Assembly: GCA_018713605.1 (NCBI GenBank)
Contig: DVOM01000017.1
Span: 1-64,000, forward strand
Reading direction: 5' to 3'
Source of the DNA: Scatacola_A faecigallinarum
GTDB taxonomy: Bacteria > Pseudomonadota > Alphaproteobacteria > RF32 > CAG-239
DNA length: 64,000 nt
Shown one piece after another: positions 34,734 to 43,478 of this stretch (positions within the stretch are counted from its first letter, which is position 1; the number at the start of each line of letters is the position of its first letter). The position numbers and the translations under genes were made by a program. Below the pieces are notes generated by a model that searched no databases, was not told the DNA's origin, and saw only the letters and a list, made by a program, of their open reading frames with translations.

Positions 34734-35030
34734 TGCGATAAAAAAGGAAAGAATATTCCGTGTCCGCAACAAATGCGGAATTCTTAAAAATGGTGCGCGA
34801 TACTGTGCGATTATCGGACTGAAAATTATGAGGATTTTAAGCAATTAACCAAGAAAATTGAGCTGTTTGAAGAAAGTTTATCAATATCGGATTTGCCTTT
34901 AAACAATTTAATGGTGAAATAGTAACGGAAATGATTTGAAAAAAGTACTTTTTTTGTGTAAAATCTATCGAACTTGATAAAATAAAAAAATATTCATACA
35001 ATGTTTTCAGAAAAGCATGGAATTGTATAA
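34734..35030. other. Gene-poor segment with a possible coding remnant
   Basis: A + strand frame without start, reading ...DYRTENYEDFKQLTKKIEL then to a stop at about 34922, looks like the end of a decayed gene. The word ATTATCGGACTG (34810) recurs near the large serine recombinase. An inverted repeat ATTCCG / CGGAAT lies at about 34756-34782. Confidence 0.35.
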
Positions 35031-35675
35031 GTGATAAAAATCTATGAAGCAGAAATGAAACTAGATTTGATTAGTTTTCTTTTGAAAGAACAGCCAAGAA
35101 CTTTCATTATTGGGTCTGAAGTTCCTGTCAATCAATCCGAAAATCTAGTAGATATATTAAAAATATCAAAAAGAGCATGTCACGCTTATGAAATAAAAAG
35201 TGACCAAGATAACTTTATCCGTCTTCCAAAACAAATAGAAACATATACAAGCCTGTTTGATTATACAAGTGTTGTTGTATCAAAAGCTAATTATCATAAA
35301 ATAATAAAAGAGATTCCTAAAAAAATAGGGATTCTTGTTATTGATGAAAATCATGTTGTAACGATTAAAAGAAAAGCCACAAAAATTCTCAGATTAAACA
35401 AAATGGGCTTGACTAAGCTTTTGTGGAAAAATGAATTAATCAATATTCTTCAGGATAAGCAAATAGGTACAAAAAAAGAACTTAATAAATTAAGCGATGT
35501 TACTTTACGCCAAATCCTAGTTAGCATATTAACTACAAAAGAACTCAAAAATTTATCATATAAACATTTACTTACGAGATATGTGTATAAATATAAAAAT
35601 TTTATGGGTAATATAGGATTGGAATTACTGAAAGACGATTTATTAGAGCTAAGTTTGAAAAACCAATCTATCTAA
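35031..35675 (+). CDS. sce7726 family protein, PD-(D/E)xK nuclease-like
   Basis: 214 residues. The N-terminal half has the restriction-endonuclease-like core: VDILKI with Asp41, then HAYEIKSDQDN with Glu54 and Lys56 (E-x-K), followed by RLPKQIETYTSLFDYTSVVV, the signature of the sce7726 family. The C-terminal half is helical and basic. The family is uncharacterised but often next to the beta/sce7725 family, as here: the next gene is convergent and overlaps by eight bases. GTG/ATG choice near 35031 is uncertain. Likely a nuclease in a defence or mobile-element module (inference). Confidence 0.72.
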   Translation: MIKIYEAEMKLDLISFLLKEQPRTFIIGSEVPVNQSENLVDILKISKRACHAYEIKSDQDNFIRLPKQIETYTSLFDYTSVVVSKANYHKIIKEIPKKIGILVIDENHVVTIKRKATKILRLNKMGLTKLLWKNELINILQDKQIGTKKELNKLSDVTLRQILVSILTTKELKNLSYKHLLTRYVYKYKNFMGNIGLELLKDDLLELSLKNQSI

Positions 35676-36726
35676 AACGTTTCAATACATTATTTATATA
35701 CAAATTAACTCTAACAGAAATCCAATGACTAGGTATTCTTTTGCTTGGTGTTCCTCTAGCTGCTTTTACTATTTCCTGAACACCCCATAAATCATTTTCT
35801 AAGTGATTTTGATGTATAAATTCTATTGCATTTGCAGCCGCTTTTTCATAGCCTCCATCGTCCCTTCTATATCTAAAGAAATTATATATATTGTTGTATG
35901 GAATATCAATTCTAGGCACCCAAGAACCACCAAAAGAAGCATAGGCAATAGGGTGAATGCTAGCATAATCTCCATAAGATATGTTTTCAATTTTAGATTT
36001 TAAGCCTTTGTACAATTCAAATTCTCTAATTGGAAAACTTCCTCGGCAACCATCAGAATAAATTGTAACGCTTTGGGGAAAACTTGAAGATAAAATAATA
36101 CATCTGTTTTGCTCAATCTGCTTATTTTTAATAAAATCTGAAATAAGATTTTTACTGTTTTCTAATATTGTTTCAAGTGAGATTTTGGGATTTAAATAAC
36201 CAAAGTCAAATAAAAAAATAAATTTTTTTAAACGTTTTATATCAACATTTATCAGTGAATTTATTAGATGAATCATCTTTTCATTAAAAATCATACTATC
36301 TGATGTAAAGGGAATCCGAAAAGCAACGTTGTTAAAATTTTCTAACAGGTTGTTTATTTGCAAATTTAAATCTTTATCATCAGGTTTATTTAACAAAACA
36401 ACACAAGGAATAATATTTGAATTTTTATCTTTTACTTTTAAACAAAAATCACACCAATTCTTAAATCCATTTGTTTTATTTTTAAATAATTCAATTTGTT
36501 TATTGGTATATTCTTTATCTGTTGTAAAATCTACGATAAAAGGTTTTCCTTTCATTACATTTAAAACCTTATCTATGTTCTTTTCTATAAGCCCTATACG
36601 ATCTTTAACTGTTGTGCGTGACTTGGTAATTTCAATAACTGGCAAGCTATTCTCTAAATCAGTATTTGATAAGGAGACTAATTCAGCTTCTCTTGTGCGT
36701 AATAGAGGATAATATAAATTTTCCAT
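35668..36726 (-). CDS. Beta family protein (sce7725-like)
   Basis: 352 residues. It begins YYPLLRTREAELVSL, contains PVIEITKSR and PFIVDFT, and ends with SHWISVRVNLYINNVLKR; this layout fits the phage-beta-protein-like family found with sce7726 proteins. A TIM-barrel type fold is plausible from alternating beta/alpha pattern. Biochemical function unknown. Third gene of a minus-strand run (membrane protein, ImmA/IrrE peptidase, this), with 5 bases to the peptidase gene. Confidence 0.68.
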   Translation of the reverse strand: MENLYYPLLRTREAELVSLSNTDLENSLPVIEITKSRTTVKDRIGLIEKNIDKVLNVMKGKPFIVDFTTDKEYTNKQIELFKNKTNGFKNWCDFCLKVKDKNSNIIPCVVLLNKPDDKDLNLQINNLLENFNNVAFRIPFTSDSMIFNEKMIHLINSLINVDIKRLKKFIFLFDFGYLNPKISLETILENSKNLISDFIKNKQIEQNRCIILSSSFPQSVTIYSDGCRGSFPIREFELYKGLKSKIENISYGDYASIHPIAYASFGGSWVPRIDIPYNNIYNFFRYRRDDGGYEKAAANAIEFIHQNHLENDLWGVQEIVKAARGTPSKRIPSHWISVRVNLYINNVLKRFR

Positions 36727-36731
36727 TGCGT

Positions 36732-37235
36732 TTACCTAATTAAATTTAATTTTTTTGCCCTAAATTCACACGCAACACCCGAAACATTAAATTCTTCAGC
36801 AAGTCCCAATATTGTGTTGTTTCCTTTTTTTATTTCATCAAAGAAAGCTTTTTCTGGCATTAATATTCTCGCAGCCAAGTCATTCGCTTGTGCTTCTTCT
36901 TTATTTGTATCTGGACTTCTAAAAAATGAAACATCTTTAAATGCGGCGTTTTCTTTAGCATGTAAAACATAGTGAGCAATCTCGTGGGCAATTGTAAAAC
37001 GTTTTCTTTTTTCGTTGTGAAAAGCATTCACATAAATATACCATTTCCCCCCCATATTTTCTAATTTACCTGATAATTCTTTATCCATATGAACATCTTC
37101 AATTATTGTTATTCCAAGCTTATTAGCTACTTGCCTAACATCAATAGGGTGGCTATAGCCTTCCAAAATGTCATTTAATTCGGCAAGACTAATTTTACTT
37201 TCCAATAATGGTTCTTCTATACTTATAAAGGCCAT
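36732..37235 (-). CDS. ImmA/IrrE-type zinc peptidase
   Basis: 167 residues. Zinc-protease motif HEIAH at 84-88 in RFTIAHEIAHYVLH, with the third ligand likely in the EEAQANDLAARILMP segment (about 122-136). Family members cleave repressors in mobile elements (ImmA) or DdrO (IrrE) to switch on genes after damage. No HTH repressor gene is adjacent, so its target may be the beta protein, the membrane protein or an unlinked repressor. Two bases separate it from the upstream membrane protein gene. Confidence 0.9.
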   Translation of the reverse strand: MAFISIEEPLLESKISLAELNDILEGYSHPIDVRQVANKLGITIIEDVHMDKELSGKLENMGGKWYIYVNAFHNEKRKRFTIAHEIAHYVLHAKENAAFKDVSFFRSPDTNKEEAQANDLAARILMPEKAFFDEIKKGNNTILGLAEEFNVSGVACEFRAKKLNLIR

Positions 37236-37237
37236 AA

Positions 37238-37828
37238 TTACTTTTCCACTGTTAAAGTAACATTTTCAACTTTGTCAAAACAATCCTCATTAAGCAATCC
37301 GTCATCACTTTTAATAATATTTCCTTTTAATATCTCTAATTCTTCTTTAATTACACTAAATTTTTCTTGAATTTCATCGTCTATTATACGATCAAGATCG
37401 CTTCTTTTTTCTTCAAACTTTTCAAGTATAAGTTTTGTAGCTTTCTCCTCTGTCAAAACTTTAATACTATTATAAGCAACTACAGAAAGAATCACAAATG
37501 CAAAAGATAAATATGCAATTATATTATTATAAAAACTGAGAAGATCATTTGTCTGTATATTTTTATAGTTAATAGGTTGAACAGCCATAACATCTCTCAA
37601 AGAAAGATTACATAAAAGAGTCGTTATAAAAACGATTCCAACAAAGATTACACAATAAGTTATCTTTTTTATAGGAGAATAAATATCAGAATTTTTATGA
37701 TTATACAAGTGCCAAACTAAAACGATGATTACACAACACATAGTCCAAACCATTATGTCAATTGACATAATCCATTCTAGAAAGTACCTTATATGTTCTA
37801 ATTCCTTTTCTTTCACATTAAGCTCCAT
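37238..37828 (-). CDS. Three-helix membrane protein with cytoplasmic coiled coil
   Basis: 196 residues. Hydrophobic helices at about 22-40, 56-74 and 102-120; residues 125-170 are charged and heptad-like (EEKATKLILEKFEEKRS...). No family recognised. First gene of the minus-strand run, so it may be the sensor or membrane effector of the cassette with the peptidase and beta-family protein. This is inference from position. Confidence 0.72.
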   Translation of the reverse strand: MELNVKEKELEHIRYFLEWIMSIDIMVWTMCCVIIVLVWHLYNHKNSDIYSPIKKITYCVIFVGIVFITTLLCNLSLRDVMAVQPINYKNIQTNDLLSFYNNIIAYLSFAFVILSVVAYNSIKVLTEEKATKLILEKFEEKRSDLDRIIDDEIQEKFSVIKEELEILKGNIIKSDDGLLNEDCFDKVENVTLTVEK

Positions 37829-38044
37829 AAAATAATTATATATTTTATAGTTTAACCATAGCTAAATTAGGATACAAGCAAATAATAATTATTATACAAC
37901 ACCAAAAAACTTGTTGCCATCTATGTCATTAGGTTAATTTAGCTTATTTTACCTCATCAAATTTAGGTGTAAAACATACAATATATTGATTTTTAGAAAA
38001 AAGTTAATAAAATGCCATTATAAATAAACAAGCAAAAATTGGCT

Positions 38045-38076
38045 TTTTAATTATGGCAGATCTGCCATAATTAAAA
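38045..38076. promoter_or_regulatory. 32-bp perfect palindrome, likely operator
   Basis: A perfect 16+16 palindrome centred at 38060/38061, core ATGGCAGATCTGCCAT. It lies 26 bases before the KilA-N start codon and lacks a T tail on either side suited to a terminator for a known gene. A dimeric regulator or the KilA-N protein itself may bind it. Confidence 0.65.
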
Positions 38077-38102
38077 TTATAACATATTGAAAGGGATAAA
38101 TA

Positions 38103-38978
38103 ATGTTATTTTTTGGTAAAAATAAAAAGATTCAAGTTCAAGATACAGATGTATCAATAAAAACCAAAGATGGACAAGATTATATCTCTTTAACAGATAT
38201 GTTAAAATCCAAAGATGGTGATTTTTTTGTTTCAGATTGGTTAAGAAATAGAAATACTGTTGAATTTTTGGGTGTTTGGGAAAGCATGAACAATCCAAAT
38301 TTTAATTATGGCGGATTCGCCGCAATTAAAGAAAAGGCCGGATTAAATAATTATAAGATTAGTGTAAAAGAATGGATTGAGAAAACGAATGCTATCGGAT
38401 TAATAGCCAGTAGCGGCAGATATGGCGGAACGTATGCCCATGTAGATATTGCTTTTGAATTTGGTATGTGGATCAGTCCGCAATTCAAGTTATATTTAAT
38501 TAAAGAATATCAGCGCCTTAAACAAGTTGAAAGCAATCAATATAATCTAGAATGGAATGTTAAACGTATGATTAGTAAAACCAACTATAATATTCATACG
38601 GATGCGATAAAAGAAATTATTATTCCTCAAACAACACATTGGATGAAAAGCTTTGAATATGCAAAAGAGGCAGATTTACTTAATTTAGCTATATTTGGAA
38701 TGACGGCAAAGGAATGGAAAGAGCAAAATCCAGAAAGAGATAAAAGAGGTGAAAATATGCGTGATTCTGCAAGTATTGTGGAATTAATCGTTATTTCTAA
38801 TGCTGAGAGTTTAAATGCTGAAATGATTAAAGAGGGAAAATCTAAAAAAGAAAGATTTGAAAAAATTCAGCAAATGGCTAAAGATCAAATGAAAATTTTA
38901 GCTAAAAATGATTCCTTAAAATCTTTAAAAAAGACAAAAGAAGATATCTATCTAACAGCTATGGAAACTAAAGATTAA
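38103..38978 (+). CDS. KilA-N domain protein
   Basis: 291 residues. The KilA-N domain (about 15-125) shows YISLTDMLKSKDG, VSDWLRNRNTVEFLG.WE, and the late AHVDIAFEFGMWISPQFKLYLIKEY block (landmark about 117-141). The C-terminus is helical. KilA-N is a DNA-binding domain of phage and large-virus proteins. The gene is preceded by AAGGGATAA and the 32-bp palindrome, pointing to autoregulation. It faces away from the defence-like cassette. Confidence 0.88.
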   Translation: MLFFGKNKKIQVQDTDVSIKTKDGQDYISLTDMLKSKDGDFFVSDWLRNRNTVEFLGVWESMNNPNFNYGGFAAIKEKAGLNNYKISVKEWIEKTNAIGLIASSGRYGGTYAHVDIAFEFGMWISPQFKLYLIKEYQRLKQVESNQYNLEWNVKRMISKTNYNIHTDAIKEIIIPQTTHWMKSFEYAKEADLLNLAIFGMTAKEWKEQNPERDKRGENMRDSASIVELIVISNAESLNAEMIKEGKSKKERFEKIQQMAKDQMKILAKNDSLKSLKKTKEDIYLTAMETKD

Positions 38979-39011
38979 AAAAGTAAACATATTGTCTTTA
39001 ATGTCATTACG

Positions 39012-39608
39012 TTACAACATTCTCTCAATAAACCGTCTCAATATGCTGCGTTGGACACCGAGGATTTTGGCAATTTGGGATTTGGAGATGCCTTTGGCGA
39101 GTAAATTTCGCACTCTTCTAGCATTTTTTGAGAGTTTGAGCTTTTTTGATTCTGCGGAAAAGGGACGTCCGAGCTTTTTTCCTGAAGCCTTAAGATTGGC
39201 AAGGGATGATTTTGTACGTTGGGATATTAGGTTTCTCTCTATCTCTGCAGCCAATCCAAAAGCGAACGCTAAGACTTTACTTTGTATGTCATTGCCGAGA
39301 CGATAGTTTTCTTTCAAAGTCCAGACCTGACAATTTTTTGATAAGCAGGTTTCCAAAATTCTCATAACTTCAAGCAACGAACGCCCGAGACGGGATATTT
39401 CGCAAGAGATAAGGATGTCATTTTCCTGCAAATTCTCTAATAATTCACCAAGTTTGCGGTTTTTCAGCGCTTTTCGGGAAGATATTTTTTCCTCTACCCA
39501 ATCGTCAACGGTCAATTCGTGCTTTCTTGCATATTCTTCAATCTCAAAGCGTTGATGTGTATAGGTTTGTTTGTCTGTGCTAACCCGAATGTAACCAATT
39601 ACAGCCAT
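39012..39608 (-). CDS. Serine recombinase (resolvase/invertase type)
   Basis: 198 residues. GYIRVSTDKQT (active-site Ser about residue 10), ISCEISRLGRSLLEV and the C-terminal helix-turn-helix SKSQIAKILGVQRSILRRFI. Size fits small DNA invertases and resolvases rather than integrases. RBS AAGGAG. It is transcribed away from the autotransporter gene, and an inverted repeat that may be its recombination site lies in the gap. Phase variation of the adhesin is a hypothesis. Confidence 0.9.
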   Translation of the reverse strand: MAVIGYIRVSTDKQTYTHQRFEIEEYARKHELTVDDWVEEKISSRKALKNRKLGELLENLQENDILISCEISRLGRSLLEVMRILETCLSKNCQVWTLKENYRLGNDIQSKVLAFAFGLAAEIERNLISQRTKSSLANLKASGKKLGRPFSAESKKLKLSKNARRVRNLLAKGISKSQIAKILGVQRSILRRFIERML

Positions 39609-39638
39609 TGTTTTCTCCTTAAAATTTCTTAAAAATAC

Positions 39639-39670
39639 CGGTTATTTTATTAGAACGATAAAATCAACCG
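39639..39670. repeat. Inverted repeat between invertase and adhesin genes
   Basis: Arms CGGTTATTTTAT and ATAAAATCAACCG separated by TAGAACG; one base extra in the right arm. Size is suitable for a serine-invertase crossover site or an operator. I did not find a second copy by eye. Confidence 0.55.
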
Positions 39671-39826
39671 CTTTTTGCAAGTTTCGCACTTTTTCTTTTC
39701 AATAAAAAATCAAGAAAAAATAATGGCTTGTTTTCTTTTGACTCGGGATGCATCTGTCTTTTAGACAACCGGTCACAATCGTTGGTTCGTGTATAGTGAA
39801 ACAGTCTAGCTTGGCTAGATTACAAA

Positions 39827-39844
39827 CTTTAATTGCAATTAAAG
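39827..39844. promoter_or_regulatory. 18-bp palindrome before the autotransporter
   Basis: CTTTAATTGCAATTAAAG is a perfect palindrome 17 bases upstream of the ATG, and a possible -10 (TATAGT, 39792-39797) is further upstream. Likely an operator in the leader; no regulator is known. Confidence 0.5.
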
Positions 39845-39861
39845 ATAAGGAATTGAAACTT

Positions 39862-42324
39862 ATGAAGAAAAAACTTTTATTTACAACGGCTTTAGTGGCT
39901 CTGGTCTGCACTTCTAATGTCTACGCAGCAGATTTGAGTATACAAGCTGGTGATAATATTTTTAACCCTGCAACAGGACAACCAGATGGACAGACAACGT
40001 ATAATTATGACTCAATCAGTATGACAGGGGGCAAACTTACCTTAGAAGATTTTAAAATAAGAAGTAATAGCGATGCCTCCATTACTGGCGGTGAAATTAA
40101 TATTTCTGGCGATGGCGGTCTTAGAGCCCATAATGGAAACTTAAATATCAGCGGTGGAACGATTAATGCTTCAGCAACCGAAATCCATGGCGGAATAACT
40201 AATGTTTCTGGTAATGCAATAATCAATGTCAATGATTATGCCGAATTTGCTGGGGATTCCGAGCTGAATATGTCTGGAGGACAACTAAATTTATCAAAGG
40301 GAATTACGATTGTTTCGTTGCCAGATCAACAGACTGGAGGAGATGCTTTATTCAATATGACCGGCGGTGAAATTAATATGAGCCAGTCTTATTTAGGGAG
40401 TTCAAGAATTGAGGGAACTTCCATAACTGAAAGGCAAGCTGGGACCAGTAAGCTTTTGGGTGGTACGATTAATGTCAAGGATGGTAAAAATATTTTCCTA
40501 ATGGATAATCCAGAAGTTAATAACACAATAAATATAAATGAAGGAGCTGAGCTAGGTGTTTATGATCACTATATAGATGCACGGACAGGGAAAATTGAAG
40601 ATATAAATTTTGCTGGTAAAAGCACTCTTAACCTGAGTGAAAAGGCGGAAATAAATATATCCGGTAAACTTGTTTCTGACGTTTCCGGCAACGGTAACTT
40701 AAATGTAAAATCTTCAAGCGCGTTGATTGACGGTAACGTTTCCGGCTCCAACCTGACTTTTGAAGCAGACCATTCTTTAAGCAAGGCATTTTCCGGCACA
40801 ATCGGCGATTTGGCTTCTCTGAATGTCAACAAAGGCACTTTGACTTATGACAAACAGACCGGTAAAATCGGCAATCTGAATGTCACCGGTGGTTTGGATA
40901 TTGGCACAAATACCGTAAATGCCACGAATGTTGATTTCAAAGATAATTCCAGCCTGGCCTTGCGCGTGGCTGCTACTGACAACTACGGCAAAATCAATGC
41001 CGATAATATCACAATCGGTAAAGATACGACCATGAAAGTAACGCTTGATAATGGTGTTGTTGGTAATGGCGAAAATACGGATTTGAAGTTTTTGAACGGT
41101 AAAGTAACCGGAAGTTTCACGAATAAAATTGCCGAAAACAGCCGGTATGACATCAAATGGAATGAAGACGGTTCCTTAAATATTACCGGAACAGCGACGG
41201 CTTCTGATGTTGTTACGGATGCCGGAGGTACGACTTCAAATGCTGCAACGGCCGAAGCTTGGGATACGTTGGTACAATCAACAACGGCAAGCGCCAATGC
41301 CAAAGCGGTTGCTTCGGTCTTGAATGATTTGTCGCAAGAAACTTCTGCTGCAGGTAAAAAAGCTTATGTCGATGCTTTGACAGCCGTAGCGCCGGAAGTT
41401 GCGCCGATGGTTCAGAAAACTCAGACTAAAACGGCCAATCAGGTATTCGGCGCAGTCAGCACTCGCTTGACCGGCGGTTCAATCTCGACTGGTTCTGAGG
41501 GTATGTCATCAGGTGATTCTAATCCTGACGCTGCTGTCTGGGTTCAGGGACTGTTCAACAAATCAAAATTGGACGATACTTCTAAAGCCAAAGGTTTTGA
41601 TGCAGACAGTTCCGGTATTGCTTTCGGTGCCGAAAAGTTTGTAAACGATGATGTCAAAGTCGGTGTCGGTTATGCTTACACAAACACCGATATTGACGGT
41701 TTTATGCGTTCAACCGATGTTGATACACATACCGCGATTGTTTACAGTGAGTACAAACCGTCTAACTGGTATGTAAACGGTATCGCGACATACGGTTGGT
41801 CTGATTATTCCGAAGATAAAAACGTTAATGGAATTGGTGTAAAAGCTGACTACGATGTTGAAACATTCGGTTTGCAGGCTATGACCGGTTATGATATGCA
41901 AGTCAAAGGCTTTGGTTTAACACCGGAAGTCGGTTTGCGTTATGTTCACATCAAACAAGACGCTTATAAAGATTCTGCCGACCAAAAAGTTTCTGGTAAT
42001 GACAGCGATATTTTGACCGGTGTCATCGGTGCCAAGGTCAGCAAGAACTTTGAGCTGTCTAACGGCATGAACATCAAACCGGAAGCCCGTGTTGCCGCAA
42101 CTTATGACTTGTTTAACGATGATGTTAATTCGGTCGTAACTTTGACTAACGGTTCAGCTTATGCCGTTGAGGGCGAGGCTCTTGACCGTTTCGGTATGGA
42201 ATTTGGTGCCGGCGTAACTGCTGAGCTTAACTCTCAGGTTGAGCTGTCTCTTGGTTATGAAGGAAAGTTCCGTGAGGATTACCAAGACCATACCGGCTTG
42301 TTGAATGCTAAATATAAATTTTAG
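39862..42324 (+). CDS. Autotransporter adhesin (type Va)
   Basis: 820 residues from ATG at 39862, where a signal peptide starts (MKKKLLFTTALVALVCTSNVYA). The passenger (about 25-450) is rich in short repeats with ISGG, NMSGG, INV and NLS, a right-handed beta-helix pattern. A junction region follows, and the C-terminal autotransporter barrel (about 555-820) has alternating aromatic strands and ends in KYKF, the C-terminal Phe expected for Bam recognition. Surface adhesion is likely; ligand unknown. It is the largest gene in the accessory region and neighbours a DNA invertase. Terminator follows. Confidence 0.9.
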   Translation: MKKKLLFTTALVALVCTSNVYAADLSIQAGDNIFNPATGQPDGQTTYNYDSISMTGGKLTLEDFKIRSNSDASITGGEINISGDGGLRAHNGNLNISGGTINASATEIHGGITNVSGNAIINVNDYAEFAGDSELNMSGGQLNLSKGITIVSLPDQQTGGDALFNMTGGEINMSQSYLGSSRIEGTSITERQAGTSKLLGGTINVKDGKNIFLMDNPEVNNTININEGAELGVYDHYIDARTGKIEDINFAGKSTLNLSEKAEINISGKLVSDVSGNGNLNVKSSSALIDGNVSGSNLTFEADHSLSKAFSGTIGDLASLNVNKGTLTYDKQTGKIGNLNVTGGLDIGTNTVNATNVDFKDNSSLALRVAATDNYGKINADNITIGKDTTMKVTLDNGVVGNGENTDLKFLNGKVTGSFTNKIAENSRYDIKWNEDGSLNITGTATASDVVTDAGGTTSNAATAEAWDTLVQSTTASANAKAVASVLNDLSQETSAAGKKAYVDALTAVAPEVAPMVQKTQTKTANQVFGAVSTRLTGGSISTGSEGMSSGDSNPDAAVWVQGLFNKSKLDDTSKAKGFDADSSGIAFGAEKFVNDDVKVGVGYAYTNTDIDGFMRSTDVDTHTAIVYSEYKPSNWYVNGIATYGWSDYSEDKNVNGIGVKADYDVETFGLQAMTGYDMQVKGFGLTPEVGLRYVHIKQDAYKDSADQKVSGNDSDILTGVIGAKVSKNFELSNGMNIKPEARVAATYDLFNDDVNSVVTLTNGSAYAVEGEALDRFGMEFGAGVTAELNSQVELSLGYEGKFREDYQDHTGLLNAKYKF

Positions 42325-42344
42325 TATTTAGTCTTTCCTTTGCT

Positions 42345-42383
42345 AAAAAGCGCTTCGGAAGCAATTTCGGAGCGTTTTTTTTA
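42345..42383 (+). terminator. Terminator of the autotransporter gene
   Basis: Stem AAAAAGCGCTTCG / CGGAGCGTTTTTTTT with imperfect match. Confidence 0.75.
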
Positions 42384-42519
42384 TTGTTTCCGTCTGTTTC
42401 TTAGTAATCCCGTCCAAATCGTAGCAAAATGTCATCAAAAAGTAGAAAATAAGGGGCTCGCGGATGGGATTTTTCCCGACATAATAAAACTGTAAATAAC
42501 GCAAATACAGGAGATTACA

Positions 42520-42663
42520 ATGTACTTTATCGAATTAAGATACACCAATGGAAAGACTGTCAGATTACCTGAGCCATATATTTCATGGTCGGAAGCTAAC
42601 CGTGCTGTCTTAAACAAGTATGCTAACAACCCATACTACACGGCAAGTATTGTATCAGAATAA
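42520..42663 (+). CDS. Small protein of a mobile-element gene cluster
   Basis: 47 residues beginning MYFIELRYTNGKTVRLPEP, too short for most gene finders. AGGAG lies seven bases upstream, and three further + genes follow closely, giving a compact operon. No family recognised; the fold may be a small beta-rich domain. Confidence 0.6.
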   Translation: MYFIELRYTNGKTVRLPEPYISWSEANRAVLNKYANNPYYTASIVSE

Positions 42664-42679
42664 TGAAAGGGAATTTAAG

Positions 42680-42937
42680 ATGTTGAAGAATTTTGAAAAT
42701 TGGCTTTTGAAAAATAATTACAGCGCAAGCACTTCTGCCGATTATATGGGACGGATTGAGAGATTATGCCGGAAAGAACAGTTTACACTTTCCCATTTGG
42801 TTGAAAATCTTTCCTCTATCCTTCCGCAATATGAAACAACCGGAGAAAAATCCAGTTATGGAAAACGCTCTCATACATCCGTTCGCCAGGCTTTGAGACG
42901 TTTCAAGATGTTTCTTGCTTCCGAAAAACTGGCTTAA
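42680..42937 (+). CDS. Lone recombinase core-binding (SAM-like) domain
   Basis: 85 residues from ATG at 42680 (AAGGGA upstream). LKNFENWLLKNNYSASTSADY, RIERLCRKE and the basic C-terminal helix QALRRFKMFLAS match the N-terminal arm of tyrosine recombinases. No catalytic domain follows: the frame stops after the helix and the next gene starts 16 bases on. It could be a DNA-binding accessory factor or a remnant of an integrase. The intact operon spacing favours a functional small protein. Confidence 0.62.
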   Translation: MLKNFENWLLKNNYSASTSADYMGRIERLCRKEQFTLSHLVENLSSILPQYETTGEKSSYGKRSHTSVRQALRRFKMFLASEKLA

Positions 42938-42952
42938 GGCAGGAGATGTAAT

Positions 42953-43156
42953 ATGAGTAATGTTAAATATCCTGAAATAACTGTTAGAATCATCGGTGTT
43001 AATGGCAATGCTTTTAATATCTTGGGTATCTGTACGGCTGAAATGAGAAAACACCATCTGCCAAAATCGGAAATAGACGCCTTTTTTAAGGAAGCGACAA
43101 GCGGCAGTTATGATGATTTGCTTTGTGTTGTCATGAAATGGTTTAATGTGGAGTAG
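42953..43156 (+). CDS. Small phage/plasmid-type conserved protein
   Basis: 67 residues: YPEITVRIIGVNGNAFNILG at the start, then EMRKH, EIDAFFKEATSGSYDDLL. This matches a small family often seen in phages and plasmids with GNAF(x)I(L/M)G and EA.SGDY..LL motifs; function unknown. AGGAG precedes ATG. Third gene of the cluster. Confidence 0.7.
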   Translation: MSNVKYPEITVRIIGVNGNAFNILGICTAEMRKHHLPKSEIDAFFKEATSGSYDDLLCVVMKWFNVE

Positions 43157-43160
43157 CACC

Positions 43161-43478
43161 ATGCCGGATATTAAAACCTTAAATAACAACCTTAGAAAAA
43201 CGCTTATCGGTGGAAGAGTTGTCTTAACCCAAGGTATTAATGTCAAAATGCCAAAAGATATTGCAAGGATTTTAGCAAAAGTCAGGAATTTTAACAATTT
43301 TACCAAAGCTAACGATCCATACGGAGAACACGATTTTGGAAGTTTTGATTATAACGGTGAAAAGATATATTGGAAGATTGATTATTATGACAAGAGTTAT
43401 CAACACCTATCAGAGAATCCTGCAAATCCAAACATAACAAACAGAGTCTTAACTGTTATGCTTGCAGATGAGTATTAA
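43161..43478 (+). CDS. DUF3768 protein
   Basis: 105 residues from ATG at 43161. LNNNLRKTLIGGRVVLTQGI, FNNFTKANDPYGEHDFGSF, WKIDYYDKSYQ and NRVLTVMLADEY are the DUF3768 signature blocks, a family on alphaproteobacterial plasmids and integrative elements. Function unknown. Last gene of the four-gene cluster 42520-43478. The accessory cargo is therefore partly plasmid/ICE-derived. Confidence 0.85.
   Translation: MPDIKTLNNNLRKTLIGGRVVLTQGINVKMPKDIARILAKVRNFNNFTKANDPYGEHDFGSFDYNGEKIYWKIDYYDKSYQHLSENPANPNITNRVLTVMLADEY

Noticed and set aside
34786..34821. Possible degenerate tRNA 3' end (TGGTGC...TCGGACT) at the left of the island
   Set aside because: It shares the first and last words with tRNA-Thr but cannot be folded into a T-arm and acceptor stem; kept only as a weak att hint.
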